Positions 18,619-28,517 of a DNA stretch of 64,000 bases are shown piece after piece. Source of the DNA: CAJXII01 sp965242915 (lineage in GTDB: Bacteria; Campylobacterota; Campylobacteria; Campylobacterales; Arcobacteraceae); contig CBDETN010000027.1 of assembly GCA_965242915.1 (NCBI GenBank), positions 372,001 to 436,000 on the forward strand. Direction: 5' to 3'. Within the stretch, counting starts at the first letter, position 1, and every line of letters starts with the position of its first letter. Below the pieces are notes generated by a model. It saw only the letters and a list, made by a program, of their open reading frames with translations. It did no database searches and was not told the DNA's origin. A program made the translations under genes and the position numbers.

Positions 18619-18624
18619 ATTATA
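18619..18624 (-). promoter_or_regulatory. -10 element for tracrRNA
   Basis: A perfect TATAAT on the minus strand lies just before the anti-repeat and just after the cas9 stop. This gives the tracrRNA its own promoter inside the cas operon. No clear -35 is visible. Confidence 0.55.
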
Positions 18625-18647
18625 ATCATTTCTATATATCATATTGC

Positions 18648-21600
18648 TTAAACCTCTGTAATATTTCCAAAAAAATCTATATTTACTATGGAAATAATGG
18701 TTGTCTTATTTGGACTAACATTATCTTCTTTAGTCTCCTTAACTTCGCCTTTTTTATTGACTTTGATAAAATTATTGAGATTTATATTTTTAATTACTAA
18801 TTTATTATTAGAGCCTGTTATATTCCCTCCACCATTAAAGATATAATATTCTACTTTTAAATCTTTAATATTATTAATTTTTATAATATCATTTTTATAT
18901 AAAGTCATATCACTTTTGTTATTCTCTATTTCATCTATATATCTATCATTTATTTTTGTATTAATATCATTTGATATTGAACTAAAATAGTTTAATCCTA
19001 CAGCTTGACCTTTTTTTTCAGTATTAAATAATTGTACATTTAAAGTCGATTCATTCATCTTAATAACAAATGGTTCTTTATCTTCTAGCGCTTGTTTAAA
19101 ATTAGATACAGATAATCTTTCTATATTATTTTTATATAAAATTGCATCAGCTCCACTTTCTATTATCTTTATTTTATGTAATTTTAAAGACTTCACAATC
19201 TGTCTTTTCCCATTCTTAATAGCAAAACTACATTTTAAATCTTGTAACTCTTTTGATAATAGTTTATTTTGCTCCAAAAATGGTTTAATATTTTCATTTA
19301 TAGTATCATTATATTCTTTATGTTGTTTTCCAGTTTTAAAAGTTTTTTTCAACTCTTTTATCTCATTTCCCACACCATTTATTTTACTTCTTAGTTCTAT
19401 TAACTCTTTTGCATAAATTTCAATAGCATCTATAATCTTTCTTTGTTTTTGTACATCTAGTCTATCTTGTATAGTTTTAATATAATCCAATACCTCTTCA
19501 TCTTTTCTATCTGTAGCATTTAATCCTACTTGTTTAACTAAAATACTTTTATCAATAGCTATTTTTTCCATCTCAGCTAATATTTCATTATTATTTTTAT
19601 CTTTAGTTACATAGAGTTTTAAATTACCATCTTTAAAACCTTTCATATTGGTTTTTCTTTTATTATAAGGGCATACATACAATTTATTGGTTTCATATTT
19701 ATCAACTAAATTTTTCAAATACTCTACAACATTTACACCATCTTTTGATATAGGTACATTAGAAGTTAATTTTTCTTTTAAAGCTTTTGTTTTAAACTTA
19801 TTTTCTTTTTTCTTAAAATAATTATGAAGTGTATTAATTGCACTGCTTGAACATAAAGCAACTGTAAAAGCATCTAAAGTATGATGATAGTTAGTATTTC
19901 TATCTTTTTTTTCATTTTCATTTTTGGGCATAACAGTATGGATACCCCACATATATTTTAGCTCACTTATTGCTTTTCCTGAAACACTAAATATACTTCT
20001 TTTTTCACCTTTTCCATATAAGGCTTCTTTTGGATATAAATAATGATTTAGATACTTTTGAATAGTTCTAGTTGCTGACCTTGTATCATTTAGATAGCTA
20101 TCTTGCCAATGCTCTTTTGCTATAACACTATTTATAATATCTTCTTTTGTTAGCCAATCTTTTTTATTAAATGCCATAAATTTATTTTGCACTCTTCCTT
20201 TAAAATCTTCCCATTGTCCTTTTGATTTTAAATACTCTATTGGATGCAAAGAACCTTTATTCTGATTGTGTTTCTTTTTAACCAAAATCTTATTTTTATA
20301 AGAATTTATCCATATAACAGACCTTGGTATAAAATGCTCAACTTCTGTTTCATTTTCATCAAAAGCTTCTTCTTCTGTAATAGTTTCTCCTGAATATAAA
20401 CATTGACAACCATTTTTACCTTGCTCAATATATAGTTTTGCTCTTTCAATATTTTTAGAAGTTTCTTTTAAATTTAAATCAGAATTTTTTAAAAATTTAA
20501 TAGCTTCATTATTTTTTATTCTATCTTTACTTTGATTTTTATCTATTTTTTCTTTTTCAATTTTAGAGTTCATCTCTTTTGCAGTTTCTATTCTAATCTC
20601 ATCAATCTTTCCATACTTTTTAATAATATCATTAATAAGTTTTCGCAAAATTGAGATAACTCTTTTTACTTTTGGCGACATCATAGGCTGATAAAATAAA
20701 TGCTTCGTATCAAAATATGATATATTTTCTTCTAACCATTTTATATCTGCTTTTGTAGGCTCTAATGCTGGAAGATAATCATAAGTGGGCATATCAAGAT
20801 ATTTACTAAAATATCCTAAACTCTCCAATGCTTCATGATAAGCTTTATCCTCTGTTTTAATTATCTCTAATACTTCATTGATAAATTCTAAAGAAAAAGA
20901 TGCAAAACCATCCATATTTTCCAATATTGCTAAACTTTGAACAAGGTCATCTTCAAAAGTTAAATCATATTTTTCAATTAATTTATTTATATGTTCAACT
21001 CTTGAACTATTATTTTTAAAATAATGTAATTCTAATAAAATATCATTATAAAAATCATTTTGTTTATCTTGAAAATCAATATTATACCTATTTAAAATAT
21101 CTAAGATATTCTTATGTGCTTGTATATTTAAAACTATTTGACTTGATTGTTCAGGAATAGATAATTTTATATCTTTAAAACCAGCCGATTTAAAAATATT
21201 ATTTGCATTTATCTCTTTTGATGATGGCTCATTTATCCAAAAATCAATAATACTATTTACTTCTTCTTTTGTAAATATTTTAATTTCACCTGTTTTACTA
21301 TTTACACATTCATAATTATCAATCTTTTGTCTTAAAGTTAATTCTATATTTCTTACATTTGCTAATGGTATTTTTTTATAAGAGCCTTTAGGATTAAATT
21401 CATCATAATAGGAACAATACTCAACCATACTTTCAAAACTTTTTAATGGTCGTTGATAAAATGAATTATACTTTCCATAAACAATTTCAATTATAAATTT
21501 ATCACATTGCTCTTTTGAATTAAATATATCTTTATTGTTAGCTTGAGATAATACAACTTTTTTAAACTCTTCAATATGCATATCTCTATCTAAAGAGTTT

Positions 21601-22190
21601 CTATAGTCATCTTTTTTATTACGAATTGGGATATTTTGAAAAATATCTTCTAAATCTTTTCTATGAGCCGTTAAAACCATTGAAGGTAATTGATAATCTT
21701 TAGCTTGATATTCCTTAGTATTTTTTGTTACTGCTTCATTTATAACACCATCTTCATTTGAGATAGAAAACATATTGTTATAACCTCTATTCGTAAGGAT
21801 AGAATAAGTACTTAAAATAAATTCTTCTTTTGTAAGATTTACCCCAAATACAGCTTTTTCTCTAATATTATAAACATCATTATCATTTAAATTAAATGAG
21901 TTTAAATAAGTTGTAGTATCTCTTATAAAATCTACATTTGCTATTTTATAATCTACAAATACATTTCTTGCATTTCTATTTCTAGCACTTTTTCTCTCAT
22001 TTCTTCGCCTAGAACTTCTCGCATCTCTTCTATCACTCGCATCAGTTGGCTCTGAAAAAATTATACTATTACTAGTTAATTCATTAAAAGTTATTTCATT
22101 ATTCTTTTCACTTAACTCTAAAAGTGAAAAACCAATACTATTTGAACCTATATCTAAACCTAAAACTTTTTTATTATTTGAATTATCCAT
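18648..22190 (-). CDS. cas9: CRISPR effector nuclease Cas9 (type II-C)
   Basis: About 1180 residues, on the long side for type II-C. The start is the ATG four codons inside the longest frame, because AAGGGAAGG lies 9 bases upstream; the longer frame would use TTG. The RuvC parts are complete: Asp13 in VLGLDIGSNS, Glu near residue 534 in IRIETAKEM, and the HH..D of YHHTLDAFTVAL (769-773). The Arg-rich bridge helix (RRDARSSRRRNERKSARNR) follows RuvC-I. The HNH domain has its catalytic His at about 618 in VEHFIPRS and the later Asn in HNQNKG; the residue before the His is Glu instead of the usual Asp. Only cas1 and cas2 accompany it, without csn2 or cas4, which supports type II-C. Confidence 0.95.
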   Translation of the reverse strand: MDNSNNKKVLGLDIGSNSIGFSLLELSEKNNEITFNELTSNSIIFSEPTDASDRRDARSSRRRNERKSARNRNARNVFVDYKIANVDFIRDTTTYLNSFNLNDNDVYNIREKAVFGVNLTKEEFILSTYSILTNRGYNNMFSISNEDGVINEAVTKNTKEYQAKDYQLPSMVLTAHRKDLEDIFQNIPIRNKKDDYRNSLDRDMHIEEFKKVVLSQANNKDIFNSKEQCDKFIIEIVYGKYNSFYQRPLKSFESMVEYCSYYDEFNPKGSYKKIPLANVRNIELTLRQKIDNYECVNSKTGEIKIFTKEEVNSIIDFWINEPSSKEINANNIFKSAGFKDIKLSIPEQSSQIVLNIQAHKNILDILNRYNIDFQDKQNDFYNDILLELHYFKNNSSRVEHINKLIEKYDLTFEDDLVQSLAILENMDGFASFSLEFINEVLEIIKTEDKAYHEALESLGYFSKYLDMPTYDYLPALEPTKADIKWLEENISYFDTKHLFYQPMMSPKVKRVISILRKLINDIIKKYGKIDEIRIETAKEMNSKIEKEKIDKNQSKDRIKNNEAIKFLKNSDLNLKETSKNIERAKLYIEQGKNGCQCLYSGETITEEEAFDENETEVEHFIPRSVIWINSYKNKILVKKKHNQNKGSLHPIEYLKSKGQWEDFKGRVQNKFMAFNKKDWLTKEDIINSVIAKEHWQDSYLNDTRSATRTIQKYLNHYLYPKEALYGKGEKRSIFSVSGKAISELKYMWGIHTVMPKNENEKKDRNTNYHHTLDAFTVALCSSSAINTLHNYFKKKENKFKTKALKEKLTSNVPISKDGVNVVEYLKNLVDKYETNKLYVCPYNKRKTNMKGFKDGNLKLYVTKDKNNNEILAEMEKIAIDKSILVKQVGLNATDRKDEEVLDYIKTIQDRLDVQKQRKIIDAIEIYAKELIELRSKINGVGNEIKELKKTFKTGKQHKEYNDTINENIKPFLEQNKLLSKELQDLKCSFAIKNGKRQIVKSLKLHKIKIIESGADAILYKNNIERLSVSNFKQALEDKEPFVIKMNESTLNVQLFNTEKKGQAVGLNYFSSISNDINTKINDRYIDEIENNKSDMTLYKNDIIKINNIKDLKVEYYIFNGGGNITGSNNKLVIKNINLNNFIKVNKKGEVKETKEDNVSPNKTTIISIVNIDFFGNITEV

Positions 22191-22214
22191 TTCTACCAAC
22201 CTTCCCTTATTAAT

Positions 22215-24428
22215 TTATAATCTCACAACCTTAGCACCAAATCCACCCTGCCCCGTCAAAGCATCTTCAAAACTCTTCACACTTGGGTGTTGTTCTAAAA
22301 ATACTTTAACCGCATAAGACAATTTTCCAGTACCAATTCCATGATATACAAGCACCTCATCAAATCCGGCAATTAAACTATCAGAAATAAACTTATCTAA
22401 ATTTGCTATGGCTTCTTCAGCTCTTTGTCCATGCAGATCCAGTTTCACATGTCCAGATTTTGGTTTGGCAATTGTTACTTTTATATCATGTTTAGATATT
22501 TGCTTAACTTTAGGCATATTTCCACCTCTTTTAAGTTCACTTAACGGCACTTGCAACTTTATACCATCATCTGTTTCAATATATGCTTTTTTACCTTTAA
22601 TAGATTTTAATACACCTTTGTTGTTTCGATATTTGACTCTGTCACCTACTTTTAAATCAAGCGGCTCTTGATGCTTTTGTACTTTTATATCTTTTACTTT
22701 TTTATTTGCAAGATTTAATAATTGATGTGCTTCTTTTGATTGAGTTGTTTTGATAGCTTTTTTAGCTTCATCTATGGCATCTTGATATTGTTGTTTTAAA
22801 ATATTTTTTTCATTTAATACTTGATTATCAATAGTTTCTTTTTGTTCTTTTAATACTTTATTTAACTTCTTATTTCGCTCAATCTGTTCATCTAACTCTT
22901 TAATCTTTTGTTGATATTCTCGCTCTAAAACACTGCTTCTCTCAATAAGTTCATTAAGACGATTTTTATCATCACCATAAACTTCTTTTGCCATTTTAAC
23001 TACATTTAATGGTATCCCATATCGACTTGCAGTTTCAAAAGCATAACTTTGCCCGATAGTTCCTTGCATAAACTCATAAGTAGGTTTACGATTAGCTTCA
23101 TCATATAATGCAGCAATTAATTCTACATTACTGTTTTCAGCCATCAGTGCAGCTAATCTTTTATGATGAGTAGTGATAATAATTTTGATATTTTTAGCCA
23201 TCAACTGCTCAATAATAACTTTAAATAAAGATGCCGCCTCATCACTATCTGTACCCAATTCAATCTCGTCAACACCAACAATAGCGTTTGACTTCTTAAA
23301 CAACTTGCTAAATTCAACCATACGACCGGCAAAAGTAGAAATATCATTTTTAACACTTTGAGGATCATCAAGTACAGCTTGAATATCTTTATAACTGCCA
23401 ATTTTAGTTTGCTCTTTATCACAATGGTATGGAATAAGATACTTTGACATAAACACGGCACTTAAAATTGATTTTAAAAGCATAGTTTTACCACCGGCAT
23501 TCACACCTGTAATCATTATAACTTTTTTAGTAAAATCTATATTTATAGGCTTTGCATTATGTAAAGCGGGATGTTTAAAGTCAATTAATTTTTGCTCTTT
23601 AACTTTTGGATTTGGCAAGATAAAATTTTTATCATCACTTTTTGCAAAATAAACCCTTGAAAGATAATGATCAAATCTATCAAATTCTTTATTTATGAAC
23701 GATAAAAACATCAAATGCTTACCTAAAATACTTGAGTATTGTTTACACAATCTATAAAGAATTTCTTCTTTTAGATTTATCAAATCAGATTGCCGCTGTT
23801 TATGCTGTGATACATTATGAGGGATTACATAAAAAAATCCAGCACTACTTCTATCGACTACTTTAGCTTTTAGATAATGATTAAATCCAGCCCTTACTAA
23901 GATAGCTTGTTCACCATGCACTAAATGTACTTGATGATCTACTAGATAAAGTTGTAATTTTTTACTATTGATAGTTGCATATAAACTTTGTTTGATTTGC
24001 CCTTTTATATCATAAAGATTTTTATTTACACGATCTAAATCTTCATCATAGCCTTCTTTTATATTCGCCTTTTCATCAAAAAAACTACTAAGTGTTTTTA
24101 TCTCATCTGGAATTATAATTTTATCATTCCACTCACCCAACTTATCTTCAAAATTAAATCTTTTTAAATATAAAAAATAGTTAATAATCTTAACAAATTC
24201 ATAGATCTCATAAAGTTTTAAATCACCTTGCTTTTTTAAATACATCAAAGCAGAATCTAGGTTTTCCACTTTTGGAAGTTGCTTTAGATCATAATTAGAT
24301 ATTTGAGATATTAGCTTATGATGAATATTTATATCACCTTCAAGTATGATTGATTTTTGTCTGGCAAAAAGATTTTGAAGAGTTTCTAAATATTCTTCTA
24401 AGTCTAATTTTTTAATTATATTTTGCAT
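22215..24428 (-). CDS. mutS2: MutS2 family ATPase/Smr nuclease
   Basis: A 737-residue protein with a helical MutS core, the ATPase Walker A (ITGVNAGGKTMLLKS), Walker B (IVGVDEIELGTD) and the signal His in ITTHHKRLA. A coiled-coil clamp region and a KOW-like segment follow. The C-terminal Smr domain starts at LDLHGQRAEEA and contains VYHGIGTGKL. It lacks the mismatch-recognition domain of MutS. Family members suppress homologous recombination and, in some bacteria, rescue collided ribosomes. It ends 24 bases before cas9 on the same strand, so it is the chromosomal gene next to which the cas operon was placed. Confidence 0.93.
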   Translation of the reverse strand: MQNIIKKLDLEEYLETLQNLFARQKSIILEGDINIHHKLISQISNYDLKQLPKVENLDSALMYLKKQGDLKLYEIYEFVKIINYFLYLKRFNFEDKLGEWNDKIIIPDEIKTLSSFFDEKANIKEGYDEDLDRVNKNLYDIKGQIKQSLYATINSKKLQLYLVDHQVHLVHGEQAILVRAGFNHYLKAKVVDRSSAGFFYVIPHNVSQHKQRQSDLINLKEEILYRLCKQYSSILGKHLMFLSFINKEFDRFDHYLSRVYFAKSDDKNFILPNPKVKEQKLIDFKHPALHNAKPINIDFTKKVIMITGVNAGGKTMLLKSILSAVFMSKYLIPYHCDKEQTKIGSYKDIQAVLDDPQSVKNDISTFAGRMVEFSKLFKKSNAIVGVDEIELGTDSDEAASLFKVIIEQLMAKNIKIIITTHHKRLAALMAENSNVELIAALYDEANRKPTYEFMQGTIGQSYAFETASRYGIPLNVVKMAKEVYGDDKNRLNELIERSSVLEREYQQKIKELDEQIERNKKLNKVLKEQKETIDNQVLNEKNILKQQYQDAIDEAKKAIKTTQSKEAHQLLNLANKKVKDIKVQKHQEPLDLKVGDRVKYRNNKGVLKSIKGKKAYIETDDGIKLQVPLSELKRGGNMPKVKQISKHDIKVTIAKPKSGHVKLDLHGQRAEEAIANLDKFISDSLIAGFDEVLVYHGIGTGKLSYAVKVFLEQHPSVKSFEDALTGQGGFGAKVVRL

Positions 24429-24487
24429 TCTTCTTTCTTTAAAACTTTGTATTATAATTTTTTGTATTATAGCATTATAATTCTGTT

Positions 24488-24958
24488 TTATTTACCTGTT
24501 AAATTCGGTCTAAAACCTATTAAATTTTTATCTGTCTCAGTAGTGTCTTCTAATATTTGAGATAAAAGTTCAAATGCTGTTTTTATATGCTTTGAATTTT
24601 CATCTGTTTGATTTTGATGTAATCGTATAGTTTCTTCTATATTTTGTAATTTTATTACTATATCTTTATAGTTAAGTGCAAATTGCCTCATCTTTGTAAA
24701 TATTCGCATTATTTGGATATTTACTTCAATAGCAATATCACTTTTTAACACTGCGGATAACATAGTTACACCCTGTTCTGTAAAAGCATAAGGCATTTTT
24801 CTTAATCCCATAATCTCTTTATTGGAAGTCACAATTTGTGACTTCCAATTTTCAAGTTCATCTTTAGTTAGTTAAAACATAAAATCACTGGGAAATCTTT
24901 TAATATTTCTTATTGTATAAATTTTATCTTCAATTTGTTTCTCTTTAACTATATCCAT
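24488..24958 (-). pseudogene. ORF6N-domain protein, decayed
   Basis: The C-terminal 114 codons read GLRKMPYAFTEQGVTMLSAVL and IQIMRIFTKMRQF, the conserved end of ORF6N (phage antirepressor-like) proteins. Upstream on the same frame there is a TAA where the family has Gln (SDFMF, stop, LTKDELENW), and before it a short N-terminal piece (QIEDKIYTIRN) joined directly to IKRFPSDF. About 30 residues of the DNA-binding domain are missing. The gene is broken by a nonsense change and an internal deletion. It is a phage or island relic beside the cas locus. Confidence 0.8.
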
Positions 24959-25112
24959 TTTAAATGCCTTTTTATGTTTCCACATATCATAGCATTAAAA
25001 TTTATTTTATTAAAAAGTATGTCATTTTGTAATATTTTCCTTAAATCCCTGATTATAAGGGTTCTTATTACTACCGTATTTTAAATTGTTCCAAAACTGA
25101 ACCAAGATTGTT

Positions 25113-25334
25113 CTAGTTTTCTAAAAGGAAAGTTCCCCTTATCTTCTTAGTATTTCTTGTATATTTAGCATATACTAATAAAGTGATACTAGAATTTTTA
25201 TGTCCTAGCATTGATGATACCCAAAGTATATCTTCACCTGATGCAATCATAAGACTTGAGAATGTATGCCTCATTTGATGCATATTTCTATATTCAAGTC
25301 CTGTGTCTATTAAGGCTTTTACCCAATAATGTAA
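25113..25334 (-). pseudogene. Tyrosine integrase, C-terminal catalytic fragment
   Basis: Translation gives LHYWVKALIDTGLEYRNMH, then QMRHTFSSLMIASGED, then the LGHKNSSIT segment and YAKYTRNTKK. These are the box II His-x-x-Arg, the Gly-His and the nucleophilic Tyr of tyrosine recombinases. Nothing recognisable of the N-terminal half remains; a stop precedes the fragment. It is unrelated in position to the integrase near 6885 and suggests a second former mobile element, between cas9/mutS2 and the RNase H gene. Confidence 0.8.
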
Positions 25335-25376
25335 TTAAAATTAGTTAAATCAATCCATAAATTAATAAATTTTAAG

Positions 25377-25382
25377 TATAAT
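25377..25382 (+). promoter_or_regulatory. -10 element upstream of the RNase H gene
   Basis: TATAAT lies 30 bases before the ATG, followed by a strong ribosome-binding site (AAGGGGG) 10 bases before the start. Confidence 0.45.
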
Positions 25383-25412
25383 TTGAAATAAAAATAAGGG
25401 GGAATTATTACA

Positions 25413-26192
25413 ATGAATATAACAGAACAATTTATATCGGATATAATGACTAACTTTGAATTAAATAAAACACAATTTGAACTTTTAGGATTTAGTTATC
25501 CACCAGAAGACAATTGGGATAGTAATATTATAAATTACCAAATAAATCAAAGAACTTTTGAACTACTAGTATTATTAAAGGGTAAAATTGCATTAAAAAC
25601 ACAAAAGCAAATAATTAATAATTATGATTTACTTCACAATATGAATATGTCTGATAATCAAATCAACAAAAACGATAAACGATTTGTAGAATTAACTATA
25701 TATTGTGATGGAGCATGTAAAAATAATCCAGGAGAGGCTGGTAGTGGTATAGCAGTATATAATGATAATGAAAAGCCTATTTTATATTATGGAAATTATG
25801 TTATACAAGGTACCAATAATATTGCGGAACTAAATGCATTAAATAAAGCTTTACAAATTGCATCTGATTCAAATACTGATAATATTACAATATATTCCGA
25901 TTCAAAGTATAGTATAGAATGTGTAACCATTTGGTCATACGGTTGGAAATCTAATGGATGGACAAAAAAAGGTGGGGAAATAAAAAATCTTGATTTAATT
26001 CAAAAAATACATAATTTATATGATAATATAAAAGACAAAATTACGATAAAACATGTAAAAGGACATTCAGGCATAGAGGGTAATGAATTAGCTGATAGAA
26101 TGGCAGTTAATACAATAAAAACAAAAAATATAGAATATAAAAAATATAATTATAATGAATTAAATAATGTTCTTAGTATGAGTTCATACTAA
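25413..26192 (+). CDS. RNase HI with an extra N-terminal region, next to rnlAB
   Basis: Residues from about 90 form a complete RNase H1 fold. The acidic catalytic residues are the Asp of IYCDGACKNNPGEAG, the Glu of NNIAELNALNKAL, the Asp of IYSDSKYS and the Asp of GNELADRMA, with the mobile His in VKGHSGIEGN. The first 85 or so residues are a separate region I do not recognise (MNITEQFISDIMTNFELNK...), not the usual hybrid-binding domain. The gene is convergent with the antitoxin gene rnlB, with 11 bases between stops. In E. coli, RNase HI binds and stimulates the RnlA toxin, so this may be a dedicated partner; that is inference from position. Confidence 0.85.
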   Translation: MNITEQFISDIMTNFELNKTQFELLGFSYPPEDNWDSNIINYQINQRTFELLVLLKGKIALKTQKQIINNYDLLHNMNMSDNQINKNDKRFVELTIYCDGACKNNPGEAGSGIAVYNDNEKPILYYGNYVIQGTNNIAELNALNKALQIASDSNTDNITIYSDSKYSIECVTIWSYGWKSNGWTKKGGEIKNLDLIQKIHNLYDNIKDKITIKHVKGHSGIEGNELADRMAVNTIKTKNIEYKKYNYNELNNVLSMSSY

Positions 26193-26203
26193 GGATTAAT
26201 AAA

Positions 26204-26572
26204 TTACCCATATACAATAAGTTTTTCACTATAAGATAAACAAGAATTTTCAATTATACCTTTATTAGATATGCAAAAAGTTCTCTCTATGTTTTGAAAT
26301 TTATTTAAAATATTATTAGTATTAGAATTTATTTTCTGAGTTTTATTAGTTTCGAATCTTTGTCCATTAAAATAAAATTTAAAAAATCTAGATGCAACAA
26401 TACCTTTCACTAATAGCATATCAACATAGACTTCACCTTTAAAATTTAAATCTTTTAACTTATCAATTACATTTTGATCATTTCTTAATGATGATTCAAA
26501 AGATGAAGCAATTAAAAATAACTCCTGTGTTTCTTCTGTAAAGTAAAAATTACCTTCTTTAATAAAATTCAC
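26204..26572 (-). CDS. rnlB: RnlB-like antitoxin
   Basis: A 122-residue protein, the usual RnlB size. The stretch LFLIASSFESSLRNDQNVIDKL through EVYVDMLLVKG and FFKFYFNGQRF follows the pattern I recall for E. coli RnlB, though identity is low. The main support is position: it follows and overlaps by 14 bases the 3' end of a recognisable RnlA gene. RnlB binds the RnlA C-terminal domain and blocks its mRNA cleavage. The frame is intact although the toxin gene is broken. Confidence 0.65.
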   Translation of the reverse strand: MNFIKEGNFYFTEETQELFLIASSFESSLRNDQNVIDKLKDLNFKGEVYVDMLLVKGIVASRFFKFYFNGQRFETNKTQKINSNTNNILNKFQNIERTFCISNKGIIENSCLSYSEKLIVYG

Positions 26573-27229
26573 TACCTACATCCTCTATTAAATCCATACA
26601 CTCCATAGTGAGTTCTACAGCAACTTCTCTTGGAATTACTCTTATTTCTGTAACATCATCAGACAGATGCATAATTAAATGTCTATGTGTCTTATAAAAA
26701 GTATAGCATTTGCCTAGTTTAACAGAACAATTATCATCCATTTTACAATTGTTATTTCTTACTAGTGTGCAAGTTTTATCCCTCTCTGTACCAAACATTT
26801 CAAAACCTTTACGAGTGTATGGATAATTATAATTTTCTAATATAGATCTCATAACATGTTCTAATGTTCTTACCATTGGATATAGAATTATGGAACAATC
26901 AGGAAAATTAGCATTTATTTTCAGAAAATGTAATGAATTAGCTGTAATATCTATAACTTCTATAGGTAGTTTTGATGTAATACCAGGCATATATTCTTTC
27001 ATTATTTCTGTATTATCTTTATAAATTATTTCTTTAAATTCTTTAATTTCTGAAAATACATTATAATCTAAATTTTGCAGTTCACTAGCTATAAAGTTAA
27101 AATACCCTAATGCCTGTCCTTGTAGCTGTAATTTATTTTTTTTATCAAAATATTTTAAATTTGTAGATATAAGTTTACAAACTTAATCGCCAATTTTATC
27201 AGAATCATTATCTATTTTTAAAGTTGTTT
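26559..27229 (-). pseudogene. rnlA: RnlA-type toxin, C-terminal part (split by an IS element)
   Basis: The last 147 codons are open and contain CSIILYPMVRTLEHVMRSIL, matching the RnlA region around the catalytic Glu. YTFYKTHRHLIMH carries the HEPN-type R-x4-H active site of RnlA. Upstream the same frame continues through KLQLQGQALGYFNF and reaches a TAA about 45 bases from the IS, where removing the IS would join it in frame to 28518-28693. The toxin therefore has two lesions, the insertion and a nonsense codon. The C-terminal domain that binds the antitoxin is still encoded from internal start codons. Confidence 0.72.
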
Positions 27230-27268
27230 TGATCTGTCAACCCTATATCATACTAAGAACTATAAATT

Positions 27269-28117
27269 CTAAGCAACCATTTCATTTTGTAACATTAACT
27301 CTTCAAACTCAACTGGTGAATAATTATTATTTGCACTATGCATTCTTTGTCTATTGTAATATACTTCTATATATTCAAATATAGATTGATTAGCTTTTGA
27401 TTTAGTTTCATAAATCTCATGATGAGTAAGTTCAGTTTTTAATGTATGGAAAAAACTTTCAGCAACTGCATTATCCCAACAATTACCTTTTCTACTCATA
27501 CTTTGTATAATTCCATTTTCTTCTAATAAATCTTTATGAGAGTAAGATGCATACTGACTACCTCTATCTGTATGCCATATTAAACCTTTTGGTGGATTTC
27601 TATTTTTTAATGCCATAATGAGGGCATCATTAACTAAATCTACTTTCATAGTATCATCCATTGACCAACCAACAACTCTTCTTGAATATAAATCTATTAC
27701 AGTTGCAAGATATAGCCATCCTTCTGATGTTGGAATATATGTTATATCTCCCACATATTTTTCATCAGGGGCTGAAGCATAAAAATCTCTATTTAAAATA
27801 TTAGGTGCTACAGGTAAATTATGATTTGAATCTATTGTATTAACTTTAAACCTTTTCTTTTTATTTGCTACAAGATTTAAATCTTTCATAATATTTCCAA
27901 TTCGTCTTCTTGAAACAATAAGCCCATATAATCGCTCTAGTTTATCTTTTAGCCGTCTTGTACCATATTTGCATCTACTTTGAATAAATATAATCTCTAT
28001 TAACTCATTAAGTTTATCATCTACTGTTTTAACTATACATCCATTATTAATCCAATGATAATAACTTGAAATATCTACTTTTAATATTTTGCACATTAGA
28101 TTTTTATTGAAGTTCAT
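27269..28117 (-). CDS. IS3-family transposase OrfB (DDE domain)
   Basis: 282 residues of the integrase-like DDE domain: Asp in YVGDITYIPTSEG, Asp in LIWHTDRGSQYAS, Glu in NCWDNAVAESFFHTLKTE. The usual product is an OrfA-OrfB fusion made by -1 frameshifting, and a slippery A-run ending in G (seven A then G) lies near the end of orfA. The frame is intact and the terminal repeats are present, so this copy is probably active. Confidence 0.93.
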   Translation of the reverse strand: MNFNKNLMCKILKVDISSYYHWINNGCIVKTVDDKLNELIEIIFIQSRCKYGTRRLKDKLERLYGLIVSRRRIGNIMKDLNLVANKKKRFKVNTIDSNHNLPVAPNILNRDFYASAPDEKYVGDITYIPTSEGWLYLATVIDLYSRRVVGWSMDDTMKVDLVNDALIMALKNRNPPKGLIWHTDRGSQYASYSHKDLLEENGIIQSMSRKGNCWDNAVAESFFHTLKTELTHHEIYETKSKANQSIFEYIEVYYNRQRMHSANNNYSPVEFEELMLQNEMVA

Positions 28118-28143
28118 TTTATTATCTTTTATCCAGGTATACT

Positions 28144-28458
28144 TTATTGAACTTCTTTCGCAAAGTATACTGCTGCTTTTTTTAATATATCACGCTCCTG
28201 CCTAAGTAGTTTAGTTTCTCTTCTTAGCCTTTTATTCTCTTGTTCTAAAGTTTCTTTGGGAGTTTTGACTATAGATTTAGTTAAATCTTGATTGGCCTTT
28301 TTATATTCATTCATCCAATTATAAATTGTCTTAGGATTTACATCTAAATCTTTAGCAATTTTTAGAACTAAATCACCACTATTTAAAACCAACTGTATTG
28401 TTGAATCTCTAAACTCTCTTGTATATTGACTATTTTTCATATTTTCTACTTTCTTCAT
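28144..28458 (-). CDS. IS3-family OrfA (helix-turn-helix protein)
   Basis: 104 residues with an N-terminal helix-turn-helix (REFRDSTIQLVLNSGD, then IAKDLDVNPKTIYNWMNEYK). A C-terminal leucine-zipper helix (LEQENKRLRRETKLLRQERD, then ILKKAAVYF) follows. The ILKK codons form the slippery run used for frameshifting into orfB. Nearly identical to the copy at 43984-44298. Confidence 0.92.
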   Translation of the reverse strand: MKKVENMKNSQYTREFRDSTIQLVLNSGDLVLKIAKDLDVNPKTIYNWMNEYKKANQDLTKSIVKTPKETLEQENKRLRRETKLLRQERDILKKAAVYFAKEVQ

Positions 28459-28517
28459 ACTTTTATTTTAACTTAGATTTATTTAAGTTCTAAGTATGAA
28501 TTAGTGTAGCCAGATCA

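Larger units (their letters stand above)
27230..28517 (-). mobile_element. IS3-family element, intact copy
   Basis: 1288 bases with inverted ends starting TGATCTG (left TGATCTGTCAACC, right complement TGATCTGGCTACAC). It is flanked by a 4-bp direct duplication GTTT on both sides, so the insertion into rnlA is simple and exact. It encodes OrfA and OrfB in overlapping-frame style. A second copy lies at 43336-44357. Confidence 0.93.

Noticed and set aside
18597..18800. Plus-strand frame at the cas9 3' end
   Set aside because: Complement of cas9 and the tracrRNA promoter, with no supporting signals.
17235..24428. Possible csn2 or cas4 gene
   Set aside because: The space is filled by cas2, cas1, tracrRNA, cas9 and mutS2; the only cas genes are those of type II-C.
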